From Candidatus Gastranaerophilales bacterium (GTDB lineage Bacteria > Cyanobacteriota > Vampirovibrionia > Gastranaerophilales > Gastranaerophilaceae): a stretch of 64,000 nt of DNA. The translations under genes and the position numbers were made by a program. This document shows, piece after piece, positions 42,416 through 51,626 of this stretch. The notes below the pieces were generated by a model that had not been told where the DNA came from, did not search any database, and saw nothing but the letters and a program-made list of their open reading frames with translations. The stretch spans positions 1 to 64,000 of the forward strand of contig CALVAA010000007.1 of the NCBI GenBank assembly GCA_944325315.1, written 5' to 3'. The number at the start of each line of letters is the position of its first letter. Positions within the stretch are counted from its first letter, which is position 1.

Positions 42416-43888
42416 ATGTCGGTAGGACTAATTTCGCAATCTGACTGGGAATTGTTTAATAATGATTTTGTAAATTCCAAAGCAAGTATGCAAGCGAATT
42501 ATACAACTTCTAATGCGTCTGATCAGTCAGTGTTTAGTGAGCAAACGCAACAAACCGGTGTATCATCCGAGTGTAGTGACGGTAGTGATGACGGCAAAAT
42601 CGGACTTTTTTCAAAAATCGGAAGTGTTTTAAAAGGTGTTGCAAACGGTGCTGTTAATATGGTTAAAGGTGCAATATCGAACCCTCTTAAAACGGCTGCC
42701 GTTGTCGCTGCGTGCTGTATACCGGTTGTAGGGCCGTTGGTTGCCGGCGGACTTGCTGCCTATGGTATATATAGCGGCGGCAAACAGATATTAAGCGGTA
42801 TTGAGCAAGCAAATAATGCTACAACTGATGCCGAAGCAAAAGATGCTTGGGAAAATGTCGGCTCGGGAGGACTTACGGTTGGAGTTTCCGCTGTCGGCTT
42901 AAAAGGTAGTGCGGGAATGTTAAAATCTCAACTAAATGGTGCTTCAACGACGGTAAATGCTGTTAAATCGGCGAAATCAAACGGTGCAACAAAAGGTCAA
43001 ATTGCGGAAATTGCATTCAAAGAAGGCGCAAGAGAAACAGGAAGAACTATTTCGGGTGTTTATACAAAAGTAAAAGATAAAGCTGTCGAAATAAAAGATG
43101 GCGGAATACAAGGTGTCAAAGATTCTCTGACGGCAGAAGCAAACAAAGCCATTGACAGTACCGGAGCTAAAATCAGGAAAGTTGTTGATAAAGTCGATGA
43201 TTTCCAAAAACAAAATTTAACAAAAGAAGCAAGAGCATTAAAAAAACAAACAAAGGCTGCTCAAAAATCTGAAGTGCAGACCATTAAAGATAATGCAAAA
43301 TTAGATGGCGGAAAAATTACGGAAAAATCTTCAGGCTTTGAAGTTGAATACTCTGACGGCACTGTAATGAAATACAACAATAAGGGCATTCAAACTTCCC
43401 AATCAAATACTGTGGTTAACTCGGATGGCACAACAACAACTATTGTTAAAAAGTTTGATTCACAAGGTACTTTAGTTAAACGAACAACTACAGTAAAAAA
43501 TTCCCAAGGAGAAATAATAAGTGAAAACGGTATATCGAAAAATCTAAAAACTGGTGTTGAAAAATCCAAACAAGTAAATATCGATGCTGACGGAAACAAA
43601 ACAACAACTACCACCTCGACAAATCACAAAACAGGTGTTGTATACCAGGATAAAGTAAGCAAAACAACAAATGGCACAAACAAATCTTCCCAGTATGCGT
43701 CATTTGAAACGGACGGTTTTGTTGATGCGGGAAATTTATCAAAAATAGACAAATTTTTCATCAAAGCTGATTCAAATTCACTCGGAAACATAATAAATTG
43801 GGAGTCAAAAATTCTTAAAGAATCTACAAATCCGTTTTTTATGACAGGAAGCAGCATACTTTTAGAAAAAGAAAAAGAAGCAATATAA
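42416..43888 (+). CDS. Unknown protein with glycine zipper and repeat tail
   Basis: 490 residues, GGAGG ribosome site. A serine/threonine-rich N-terminus is followed by a hydrophobic glycine-zipper segment (about residues 98-125: AAVVAACCIPVVGPLVAGGL) that could insert in a membrane, then charged helices to ~295. The tail (about residues 300-430) is built of short strand repeats of the YSDGTVMKYN, NSDGTTTTIVKKFD, DADGNKTTTTTS kind, like YD/MORN-type beta repeats of secreted proteins. No signal peptide and no recognisable enzyme domain. Possibly exported by an unconventional route or effector-like; this is inference. Confidence 0.65.
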   Translation: MSVGLISQSDWELFNNDFVNSKASMQANYTTSNASDQSVFSEQTQQTGVSSECSDGSDDGKIGLFSKIGSVLKGVANGAVNMVKGAISNPLKTAAVVAACCIPVVGPLVAGGLAAYGIYSGGKQILSGIEQANNATTDAEAKDAWENVGSGGLTVGVSAVGLKGSAGMLKSQLNGASTTVNAVKSAKSNGATKGQIAEIAFKEGARETGRTISGVYTKVKDKAVEIKDGGIQGVKDSLTAEANKAIDSTGAKIRKVVDKVDDFQKQNLTKEARALKKQTKAAQKSEVQTIKDNAKLDGGKITEKSSGFEVEYSDGTVMKYNNKGIQTSQSNTVVNSDGTTTTIVKKFDSQGTLVKRTTTVKNSQGEIISENGISKNLKTGVEKSKQVNIDADGNKTTTTTSTNHKTGVVYQDKVSKTTNGTNKSSQYASFETDGFVDAGNLSKIDKFFIKADSNSLGNIINWESKILKESTNPFFMTGSSILLEKEKEAI

Positions 43889-43890
43889 AA

Positions 43891-43918
43891 TTAAGGGCTA
43901 TATAGCCCTTAATTTTTT
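43891..43918. terminator. Terminator, convergent genes
   Basis: TTAAGGGCTA-TATAGCCCTTAA perfect palindrome followed by T7 on the plus strand. It overlaps the end of the ABC permease gene on the other strand. Confidence 0.88.
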
Positions 43919-45036
43919 TCTGCCTGAAATTTAAAACTAAACCTTGCTATAGTGAGTGTCAAAAAAGCAATCAAAATTAACGGAATTAAATTCTGAACAA
44001 CAACAATGATATCCATGTTTTTAAAATATATCCCTTTAATTATCAGCATATAATATCTTACAGGGTTTAAAGAGCTTATATATTGGAAAAACGGAGGCAT
44101 ATCTTCAATGGGCGAAACAAAACCGGATAACAAAACAGCAGGGGTCTGAAAGACAAAAACTCCTAAAATTGCCTGCTGTTGCGTATAAGACAAAGAAGAG
44201 ATAAAAAGCCCCACACCAATTATGGAAAAAAGAGAAATAAACATTGCAACAAGATAAATTAAAATTGAACCATTGAAAGGAACTTTGAAAGCAAAAACGA
44301 TAATCAGGGTAATTACAATACTTGAAAAAAAAGCTGTCAAAAGCGGGGGGATAGTTTTTGAAAAAAGAATTTCATCAATAGATAACGGACTAACCATTAG
44401 TTGGTTAAATGTTCCCAGTTCTCTTTCTCTTGCAATGGATAAAGACGACAACAGAAGACTTAAAACCAAAGCAAGCATAACAATTAAACTCACTGTTAAA
44501 AACCATTTGTATTCAATATTCGGGTTGTACCAGTTTCTTACTATGACATTAATTGAAGGATTGTTAATGCCTTTCAATTTATCAAGCTCTCTTGAATAAT
44601 CAGATATAATTGTGCTTGCATAGTTTGAAGCAAGTGCGGCCGAGTTTGTTTGTCTGCCGTCTGCTATTATTAAAACTTCATTTTTAGAGTTTGAATTAAT
44701 ATTTCTTACAAAATCGTTTTGAATTATTATTCCCAACTGTGATTTTTTTAAGTCAATATCATCTTTTAATTCTTTCATTGTTTTAGGATAGTATATTTTT
44801 CTAAACCATTTCGAATTATAGAATCTTGATGTTAACTCTCTTGAATGCTGCGAATTTGAATAATCTAAAACTGAAATATCAATATTTTTGACCTCCAAAG
44901 TTATGGCATGAGCAAAAACCAACAACTGTAAAACCGGAGGCATTATAATAAGGGCTCTGTTTTTGGGGTCTTTGAAAATTGTAAGAAACTCTTTTTTTAT
45001 TAATGCTTTTATTCTTGTAATTCTGTTTTTTTGCAT
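43909..45036 (-). CDS. ABC-2 type exporter permease (second)
   Basis: 375 residues. One N-terminal membrane helix, a large extracytoplasmic loop (about residues 45-180), then five C-terminal helices, the ABC2_membrane_3 layout of the YbhR/YhhJ group. The ERELGTFNQLMVSPL segment in the coupling region is typical. Pairs with the permease encoded just upstream, overlapping it by 28 bases. Last gene of the export operon. Confidence 0.9.
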   Translation of the reverse strand: MQKNRITRIKALIKKEFLTIFKDPKNRALIIMPPVLQLLVFAHAITLEVKNIDISVLDYSNSQHSRELTSRFYNSKWFRKIYYPKTMKELKDDIDLKKSQLGIIIQNDFVRNINSNSKNEVLIIADGRQTNSAALASNYASTIISDYSRELDKLKGINNPSINVIVRNWYNPNIEYKWFLTVSLIVMLALVLSLLLSSLSIARERELGTFNQLMVSPLSIDEILFSKTIPPLLTAFFSSIVITLIIVFAFKVPFNGSILIYLVAMFISLFSIIGVGLFISSLSYTQQQAILGVFVFQTPAVLLSGFVSPIEDMPPFFQYISSLNPVRYYMLIIKGIYFKNMDIIVVVQNLIPLILIAFLTLTIARFSFKFQAEKN

Positions 45037-46145
45037 TTTTCTAACCTCAAATCAAGATTTCTGTATACAATTAAAAAAAGCGCAATACCTAAAATTGAAA
45101 GGAAAAATGAATTAATTAAAACTATCTTTGGAACTGTTCCTGCCATAAATTCGCTTTGGATAAAGATTATAAAATATCTTGGAGGTAAAATTGAAGTTAA
45201 ATATTGAAATATTTTAGGCATAGAACTAATAGGATAAATCAACCCTGAAAGCATTAAGGCGGGTAAAAGCCCAAAAGAAAGAGCCATTTGTGAAGATGAA
45301 AATTGTTCTTTATAAGCAGAACTTATTGTAAGTCCTACACCAAGGCAACAAAAAAGATACAATCCTCCGACAAAAAGCAAGATAATCAAATTTCCTCTAA
45401 ACGGAATCTTAAAAATTTTTATACAAAGAAATATATTAAAAATAAAAGAACTTATTCCTAAAATAAAATAAGGTATGTATTTGCTCAATATAAGCTGCAT
45501 TTTTGTAATTTTGGTTGAAAATAATGCTTCAATTGTTCCCCTTTCCCATTCTCTTGAAATTACAAGTGCAGTCAAAAGCATTCCGATTAAATTCATGGTG
45601 ACTGCAAGAGAGCCGGGCAGAATAAAATAGTGTGAATTAACATCCTGGTTATACCAGTATCTTATAGTTGGTGTTATTGATGTATTTTTAAACAAATATT
45701 TAAAATCCGATGTTTCATAAAGCCAAAGATTGGCAATAGTATAACAATAGCTTTGTGCAAAGTTTGCAAGATTAGCTTCAGAGCCATCTGTAATTACAAA
45801 CATATCAGCAGGCTCATTTTTTAAAAGTTTTGAGGTAAAATCGTTCGGGAAAATTACAGCGCCTTTTAATTTAGAATTTTTAATTTTTTTATACATTTTA
45901 TTTTTTGAATCAAAAAATTCCGTTTTAATGTATTTACTGTGGTTAAAAGAATTAATAAGTGTTGATATTTTTGGATTTATATCATCGTTTTTTATTCCAA
46001 GAGTAACCTTTACCGTGTCTAAATTGACTCCGTAGCGATAGAGAATTAAAATTATAAAAGGCAAAACAACCGCAATCAGAATGCTGGATGAGTCTCTTAT
46101 AATTTGATAAAATTCTTTTTGGATAAGTGCAAAGTATATTTTCAT
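45009..46145 (-). CDS. ABC-2 type exporter permease (first)
   Basis: 378 residues with the same topology as the following permease; the segment SREWERGTIEALFSTKI is the coupling motif. Related to YbhS/YbhR. It overlaps the ATPase gene by 4 bases. The two permeases should form the heterodimeric channel. Confidence 0.9.
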   Translation of the reverse strand: MKIYFALIQKEFYQIIRDSSSILIAVVLPFIILILYRYGVNLDTVKVTLGIKNDDINPKISTLINSFNHSKYIKTEFFDSKNKMYKKIKNSKLKGAVIFPNDFTSKLLKNEPADMFVITDGSEANLANFAQSYCYTIANLWLYETSDFKYLFKNTSITPTIRYWYNQDVNSHYFILPGSLAVTMNLIGMLLTALVISREWERGTIEALFSTKITKMQLILSKYIPYFILGISSFIFNIFLCIKIFKIPFRGNLIILLFVGGLYLFCCLGVGLTISSAYKEQFSSSQMALSFGLLPALMLSGLIYPISSMPKIFQYLTSILPPRYFIIFIQSEFMAGTVPKIVLINSFFLSILGIALFLIVYRNLDLRLEKCKKTELQE

Positions 46146-47629
46146 TTTTGATTTGCCTTTTTAATTAAATTAATGAAAGCATCCTGCATTGTTTTAGCTT
46201 TGGCGCTTTCAATTAACTTGTCGGGTTTATTTAACGCTATAATTTTGCCGTTATAAAAAAGACTGATATTATCACAAAATCTTGCTTCGTCCATAAAATG
46301 TGTTGTTACTAAAACACTGACTCCGATTTTTGATAAAGATTTAATATGATTCCAAAATTCTCTTCTTTGAATAGCATCAACTCCCGATGTCGGCTCATCT
46401 AAAAATAATACGGGAGGCTCATGGATAAGAGCGCAAGCAAGAGAAAGACGTTGTTTGAATCCTAAAGGCAAAAGGGAGGTTATTGTTGTTTTATATTGTT
46501 CAAGGTCGAAAATTTCTATCATTCTTTCCATTTTTTTCTTTTTGTCTTTGCCAAAAAGCCCATAGACGCCTGCAAAAAAATTTAAATTATCCATAAGCGA
46601 AAGCCTCGAGTACAGAGAAAATTTTTGCGCCATATATCCAAGATAACTCCTTGCTTTTGTCGGTTCTTTTTCAACATCAATTCCAAGAATATATCCCTTC
46701 CCGCTTGTTGGTTTTAAAAGAGCACACATCATTTTAAAAGTTGTGGATTTTCCTGCACCATTTGGGCCTAATAAGCCAAAAATTTCACCTTTTTTTATAC
46801 AAAAAGAGTTATTTTTAACAGCCCAAAAATCTCCAAATTTTTTTGACAGATTGTCTGCAACAACAGTGCATTTTTCGCTGTAATTTTCTATATGATAGTT
46901 TTTTGCTATCTTTGATTCGACTTTTTTATAACCTCCCATTAAATCAATTACTTTTGATTCAAATTCTTCGTATGTGGAGCCCAGGGCTTTCGTATTTCCT
47001 TCAAATATCACTTTCCCTTTGTCTAAAATTATGCTTAAATCAAAATTAAAAGCTTCATCAAGATATGAACTTGACCAAATAACGCTTGTATTTTTATTTA
47101 TTGTTTTTTTGACAAGTTCTAATAATTCAAGTCTGGATAACGGGTCAACTCCAACCGATGGCTCATCTAAAATTAAAAGCTCCGGTTGTGCTAATAAAGC
47201 ACAAGCAAGCCCGAGTTTTTGTTTCATTCCTCCTGAAAGATTTTGAGCCAGGCGATTTTTAAAAGGTTTTAAGGTGGTAAAATCTAACAGTTCATCAAAA
47301 TCGTTTTTTGTATTTTTTAACTTTGCATACAAATTTAAATTTTCAATTACTGTTAAATCTTCATACAAACCAAATTTTTGGGGCATGTAACCTGTTTTTA
47401 AAACAATTTTTTCTTTTTGTATGACAGGGTTTAAACTTAATGTTTTAATTCTTCCTTCACTCGGACATAAAAGCCCTATAATTAATCTTAAAAGTGTTGT
47501 TTTTCCTGAACCGTCCGCTCCCAAAAGTGCAACAATTTTTCCTTTTACAAAAGACAATGAGATGTTTTTTAGGGCATATTTATCATCAAATTTTTTTGAT
47601 AAATTTTCAATTTCAATACATAAATCCAA
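46142..47629 (-). CDS. Double ABC ATPase (YbhF-like)
   Basis: 495 residues, two fused nucleotide-binding domains. Domain 1 (about 1-225): GADGSGKTT, LSGGMKQKLG, LLILDEPSVGVDP. Domain 2 (about 255-490): GPNGAGKST, signature changed to LPLGFKQRLS, VLFLDEPTSGVDA. The altered second signature is usual in YbhF-type pumps. It powers the two ABC-2 permeases at the inner face of the membrane. Confidence 0.93.
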   Translation of the reverse strand: MDLCIEIENLSKKFDDKYALKNISLSFVKGKIVALLGADGSGKTTLLRLIIGLLCPSEGRIKTLSLNPVIQKEKIVLKTGYMPQKFGLYEDLTVIENLNLYAKLKNTKNDFDELLDFTTLKPFKNRLAQNLSGGMKQKLGLACALLAQPELLILDEPSVGVDPLSRLELLELVKKTINKNTSVIWSSSYLDEAFNFDLSIILDKGKVIFEGNTKALGSTYEEFESKVIDLMGGYKKVESKIAKNYHIENYSEKCTVVADNLSKKFGDFWAVKNNSFCIKKGEIFGLLGPNGAGKSTTFKMMCALLKPTSGKGYILGIDVEKEPTKARSYLGYMAQKFSLYSRLSLMDNLNFFAGVYGLFGKDKKKKMERMIEIFDLEQYKTTITSLLPLGFKQRLSLACALIHEPPVLFLDEPTSGVDAIQRREFWNHIKSLSKIGVSVLVTTHFMDEARFCDNISLFYNGKIIALNKPDKLIESAKAKTMQDAFINLIKKANQK

Positions 47630-47632
47630 TTT

Positions 47633-48487
47633 TTATTCCTCGCTGTCAAGATTAATTTCAACGCTTACAGGCATGCCTTGTCTTAGGTATTCATCGACTT
47701 CATCTATATAAACTCTTATTCTGTAAACCAAATCTGCTCTTAAATCTTCGCTTTGAACGGTTTTTGGAGTAAATTCCGCAACCGGTGAGATATAGCCTAT
47801 GTAGCCTTTATATTTTTTCTTCTTTTTGCTTTTGATATCCTCTGTATCGGTGTAAATCCAGGCTGTTTTCCCGTATTTAATGTTTCCTAAGTCACTTTCT
47901 TTTATATAAGTTCTAACCCAAATCGGTTTATTTAAACTCAAAACATAAACAATTTGGTTTTTTTCAACACGAGCGCCCTTTTCCTGAACTCTTGCAGTAA
48001 TTATCCCTTCCTGCGGAGCATACATTTTTGTATAGTTCAGCTGTAAGAGGTGGTACTGTTCGTTTTCAATGTCTTGTTTGTATTTTGCGTATGATAAATC
48101 TTTCGTATTTAAATAAGTTTCGCATTCTTGCTTGGAGATAATTTCGCCTTTGCAAAGAGGGCGGTTTTTTTTGTATTTTTGTTCGTCTTCTTTTGCTTGT
48201 GCTTTTGATTCGAATTTCTGAAAGTATGCTTTTTTATAATTTATTTTATAGTCCCTATCATCTAAAACGGCAAGCAAATCCCCTGGCTTTACCCGGTCTC
48301 CTTCTTCAACAAAAACATCTTTAATAATTCCTGATACCTGAAAAGATAAATCTACCTGTCTTATTTCAATGTTGCCGTAGGTTTTTATTATGTTTGGTTT
48401 TTTTCTTGTAAAAAAGTTATACAAAAAATCCGCTACGCTTAAAGCTATAATAAATATTAAGGAGACTACAATAATTTTTTTTATCAT
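47633..48487 (-). CDS. HlyD-family periplasmic adaptor (YbhG-like)
   Basis: 284 residues, N-terminal membrane anchor (residues 4-24), then the lipoyl half-motifs (VSGIIKDVFVEEGDRVKPGD and MYAPQEGIITARV), separated by a coiled-coil hairpin (about residues 85-145) that contains two cysteines. It links the inner-membrane ABC pump to the TolC-type channel. It overlaps the upstream tolC-like gene by 4 bases. Confidence 0.93.
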   Translation of the reverse strand: MIKKIIVVSLIFIIALSVADFLYNFFTRKKPNIIKTYGNIEIRQVDLSFQVSGIIKDVFVEEGDRVKPGDLLAVLDDRDYKINYKKAYFQKFESKAQAKEDEQKYKKNRPLCKGEIISKQECETYLNTKDLSYAKYKQDIENEQYHLLQLNYTKMYAPQEGIITARVQEKGARVEKNQIVYVLSLNKPIWVRTYIKESDLGNIKYGKTAWIYTDTEDIKSKKKKKYKGYIGYISPVAEFTPKTVQSEDLRADLVYRIRVYIDEVDEYLRQGMPVSVEINLDSEE

Positions 48488-49794
48488 AATTCTCCTCCAA
48501 CTGCTTTGTATAGTGTAATGTAGTCAATAAGGCGAGTTGCTTTAGAGCTTGCCTGAAGTGCTTGCTTTTGTTCCAGAGAAGTTTTGTCTTCCAATAAGTT
48601 AATTTTTGAAATTGTCCCATTTTTAAATTTTTCACATGAAGCAAAGAAGTTTTTCTTTTGAAGATTTAGAGCACTAATCATATTTTTTTCGGTTTCGCTG
48701 TCTCTTTTTATAATATTCAGTGCATTATTTATTTCTTTAATTGCGTTCAAATCAGCTTGTTTGTATTTTTCAACAAGTTCATAATACTTTGCTTTTTTAA
48801 TTTTTAGATTGGCAAGTTTTTCTCCGCCTGAAAAAATATCCTGGCTCAAGCCTGCAAGTAAAAAAGCAAAAGAAGATTGCCAAGAAAAAAAGTTTCCGCT
48901 TCCCGCCGTGTCAAAAACAAGATAACCTGTAATGTTAAATCTTGGAAAAAATTCTTTTTTAGCTACAGTGACATCAATTTTTGCGCTCTTTAGTTTGTTT
49001 TCAATTTCAACTATATCCGGGCGCATATAAATTACGTCGGAATTTATAATTTCAGGTATTGTTTGGCTGTATTCAAAGTTTTCCAGTTTTCCCCGTTTAA
49101 TATCGCTAAAATTTTCAGGACATTCACCTATTAAAAGCGCAAAATTATAAAGAGCAGTTCTTTGACTTTTTAAAAGATTTTCGTAAATGCTGTTTTCGTT
49201 TTCAAGCTTTTGTTTTTTTTCATTTAATTCGACGATATCAATTACGCCTTTTTTATATTTTTCTTTATTTAAATCAAAACTTATTTTTTTATCTTTCAAT
49301 ATTTCGATTTGTCTTTCCAGTAAATAATCAAAAAGAAGAATGTTGATATATGTGCTTGCAACATCCGACAATAGTGAAATATATGTTCCTTTTTGATTTG
49401 CAAGCATTGCTTTGTAGAGTTTTTGGGCACTTTTTGTTTTGTCTCTGTTTTTCAAAAGTAAATCAGGTTCATAACCGGCAGACAAAGGCAAAATATAAGA
49501 ATTCCTTTCCATAAGAAAATTATTATCTCCTTTTGGAAAATGCGAACCAAGATAATTACTTGATGCAGTAAGTTTTGGCAGTTCAACTGCGAATTGTTTT
49601 TTTATTTCATTTCTGTATTGCTCTACTTTATGATTTGTACTTTTTAAATCATGATTATTTCTAAGGGCAAGTTCTATGTAATTTTCCAAAAAAATATCAC
49701 TAAAGCGTTTAAAAAAATCAATATTAACAGAAGAAGCAAATGTTGATTGCCCGAGTAAAAATAATATTAAAACGATTAAATACAAAATCCTCAT
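48484..49794 (-). CDS. TolC-like outer membrane efflux protein
   Basis: 436 residues with a signal peptide (ILYLIVLILFLLGQSTFA). Two OEP repeats are seen, with long alpha-helical barrel helices and YEPDLL, the usual motif between strands. It forms the trimeric outer-membrane channel of the five-gene export system, first in the operon. Its presence shows the cell has an outer membrane. Substrates are unknown; drug or toxic-compound export is likely by analogy with YbhFGRS. Confidence 0.93.
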   Translation of the reverse strand: MRILYLIVLILFLLGQSTFASSVNIDFFKRFSDIFLENYIELALRNNHDLKSTNHKVEQYRNEIKKQFAVELPKLTASSNYLGSHFPKGDNNFLMERNSYILPLSAGYEPDLLLKNRDKTKSAQKLYKAMLANQKGTYISLLSDVASTYINILLFDYLLERQIEILKDKKISFDLNKEKYKKGVIDIVELNEKKQKLENENSIYENLLKSQRTALYNFALLIGECPENFSDIKRGKLENFEYSQTIPEIINSDVIYMRPDIVEIENKLKSAKIDVTVAKKEFFPRFNITGYLVFDTAGSGNFFSWQSSFAFLLAGLSQDIFSGGEKLANLKIKKAKYYELVEKYKQADLNAIKEINNALNIIKRDSETEKNMISALNLQKKNFFASCEKFKNGTISKINLLEDKTSLEQKQALQASSKATRLIDYITLYKAVGGEL

Positions 49795-49842
49795 ATAAGA
49801 ATTTTTTATCGTTTTTGTAGTGTTTTGAATTGGAAAAATGTA

Positions 49843-50613
49843 CTAACCTATCCGTCGCACTTTTATGTTTGCTTTTATTAAATCGTTTTTTAAATTTTTG
49901 ATGTTTAAAGTATTGTAATGAAAGATTGATGCAGCAAGTGCAGCATCAACATTTGTTTTTTTAAAAACGTCTATAAAATGTTTTGAATCAGCCCCAGCTC
50001 CGCCCGATGCTATAACAGGTATATTCACCGCATTTGATACAATATTTAGTAAATCAATATCAAACCCTTTTTGAGTTCCGTCAAAATCCATTGAAGTTAA
50101 AAGAATTTCTCCTGCCCCTAATTCGGCTGTTTTTTTCGCCCAATCAACAACTTTTAGACCTGTGTTTTTTTTGCCTGCATTAATAAAAACGTAAAAATCA
50201 CCGTCAACTCTTTTTGCATCAATTGCTGCTACGACGCATTGAGAACCAAAGTAGTTTGCGCAATCGGATATTAAAGAAGGGTTTTTTACTGCCGCCGAAT
50301 TAACGGAAATTTTATCCGCTCCGAGCGTGAGAATTGTCCTTATATCTTCTGTTTCGCTTATGCCGCCTCCAACAGTAAAGGGGATAAATACTTCTTTAGC
50401 CACTTTTTCTACAAGTTCTGCTACTGTTTTCCTTTTTTCATTTGTTGCGGTAATATCCAAAAAAACAAGTTCGTCCGCCCCAAGTGATGAATATTTTTTT
50501 GCAAGCTCAATTGGGTTTCCTACTGTTTTTAAATTTTCAAAATTAATACCTTTTACGGTTTTCCCTTCTTTGACATCCAAACAAGGGATTATTCTTTTTG
50601 TAAGGTTATTCAT
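49843..50613 (-). CDS. hisF: Imidazole glycerol phosphate synthase cyclase subunit HisF
   Basis: 256 residues, (beta/alpha)8 barrel with two phosphate sites. Catalytic aspartates are in [14 protein letters not shown] (residue ~13) and [10 protein letters not shown] (residue ~132). It closes the imidazole ring using ammonia from HisH. No other his gene is here. Its ATG overlaps the stop of the diguanylate cyclase gene by one base, an odd pairing. Confidence 0.97.
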   Translation of the reverse strand: MNNLTKRIIPCLDVKEGKTVKGINFENLKTVGNPIELAKKYSSLGADELVFLDITATNEKRKTVAELVEKVAKEVFIPFTVGGGISETEDIRTILTLGADKISVNSAAVKNPSLISDCANYFGSQCVVAAIDAKRVDGDFYVFINAGKKNTGLKVVDWAKKTAELGAGEILLTSMDFDGTQKGFDIDLLNIVSNAVNIPVIASGGAGADSKHFIDVFKKTNVDAALAASIFHYNTLNIKNLKNDLIKANIKVRRIG

Positions 50614-51488
50614 TAAGCGCCTAAATTCATTTTGGAAAATTCTACAATTTTATTTTTTCCTGATTGTTTTGCACTGTATAGAGCGTGTTCTGCGTATCTT
50701 ATAAGAGTGTTTGCGTTTTCTTCCACCCCTTCCATACAAGGGAATGACGAAATACCCCCGGAAATTGTTACGGGATGGCGTTCTTCTTCGTTTGCCGGGA
50801 TAAATTCCATCTTTTCAACATCTTTTCTGAAGCGTTCCGCAAAAATCATAGCCTGTTGTTCCGTTGTTTCGGGAAGTAGTATTATAAACTCTTCATCGCC
50901 ATATCTTGTTAAAACATCTTCTTTTCTGACTAAAGCACTAAGCATTTGAGCGATTTTTTTAAGCAAAATATCTCCCCAATCATACCCGTACATATCATTT
51001 ACTATTTTAAAGTAATCTATGTCCAACAATAGGCAGGAAAGATGCGTTGAGTATCTTTTTGAGCGGGAAATTTCCGCTTCAAGTCTGTGATGGAGGTATT
51101 TCCTGTTGTATAAACCTGTAAGCTCATCGCAAATAGCTGTTTTTACAAGATTTCTTTTTATTTCTTCGGTCTTTAAAAGCGCATTAATTCTTGTATTTAA
51201 TTCAATTTGGTTTACCGGAGTTTTAATGTAATCATAGCTTAAAGCTCTAATTGTAAGATTTTCAGGTATTTCGGATACTAAAACCAGAAGCGGGCATTCG
51301 AGTTTTCTTACCGCACAAAATTCTCTTACTTTATTAACGTCCAAATCCAAAATCATCACCGAAGGATTGTATTGTTTATAGTTTTCAAGTTCTTCAAGCG
51401 GTATTTGTCTTACCTCGATTTCTTCATCGGTACTTATCAATTGAACTAAATCACTTTTTGAATTTTCACCATATATAACTATGTTCAC
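50613..51488 (-). CDS. REC-GGDEF protein with a GDEEF motif
   Basis: 291 residues. Residues 1-~110 look like a receiver domain (D48 in MILDLD, K89 in YIKTP), although the acidic pocket at the N-terminus is weak. A GGDEF domain follows from ~115 ([31 protein letters not shown]). The signature reads GDEEF at 197-201 instead of GG[D/E]EF: the second glycine is aspartate. An RxxD inhibitory site (RKED, 188-191) stands exactly 5 residues before it. It may be a weak or inactive cyclase, or a c-di-GMP sensor through the I-site. Confidence 0.88.
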   Translation of the reverse strand: MNIVIYGENSKSDLVQLISTDEEIEVRQIPLEELENYKQYNPSVMILDLDVNKVREFCAVRKLECPLLVLVSEIPENLTIRALSYDYIKTPVNQIELNTRINALLKTEEIKRNLVKTAICDELTGLYNRKYLHHRLEAEISRSKRYSTHLSCLLLDIDYFKIVNDMYGYDWGDILLKKIAQMLSALVRKEDVLTRYGDEEFIILLPETTEQQAMIFAERFRKDVEKMEFIPANEEERHPVTISGGISSFPCMEGVEENANTLIRYAEHALYSAKQSGKNKIVEFSKMNLGA

Positions 51489-51626
51489 TTTATAAAACCT
51501 CGCTAAATTTTGCTAAAATAAGTATAGCATATTTTTTTCTCCTCCAAATATATTTCATACAAATATATTATGTTTTATATAGTTTTCTTTATTAAACTAA
51601 TCATAGAGCTATAAGGAAGCTTTGGT

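Noticed and set aside
42416-43888. Polymorphic toxin (Rhs-type) interpretation
   Set aside because: The tail repeats are suggestive, but there is no PxxxxDPxGL motif, no toxin domain at the C-terminus, and no immunity gene behind it.
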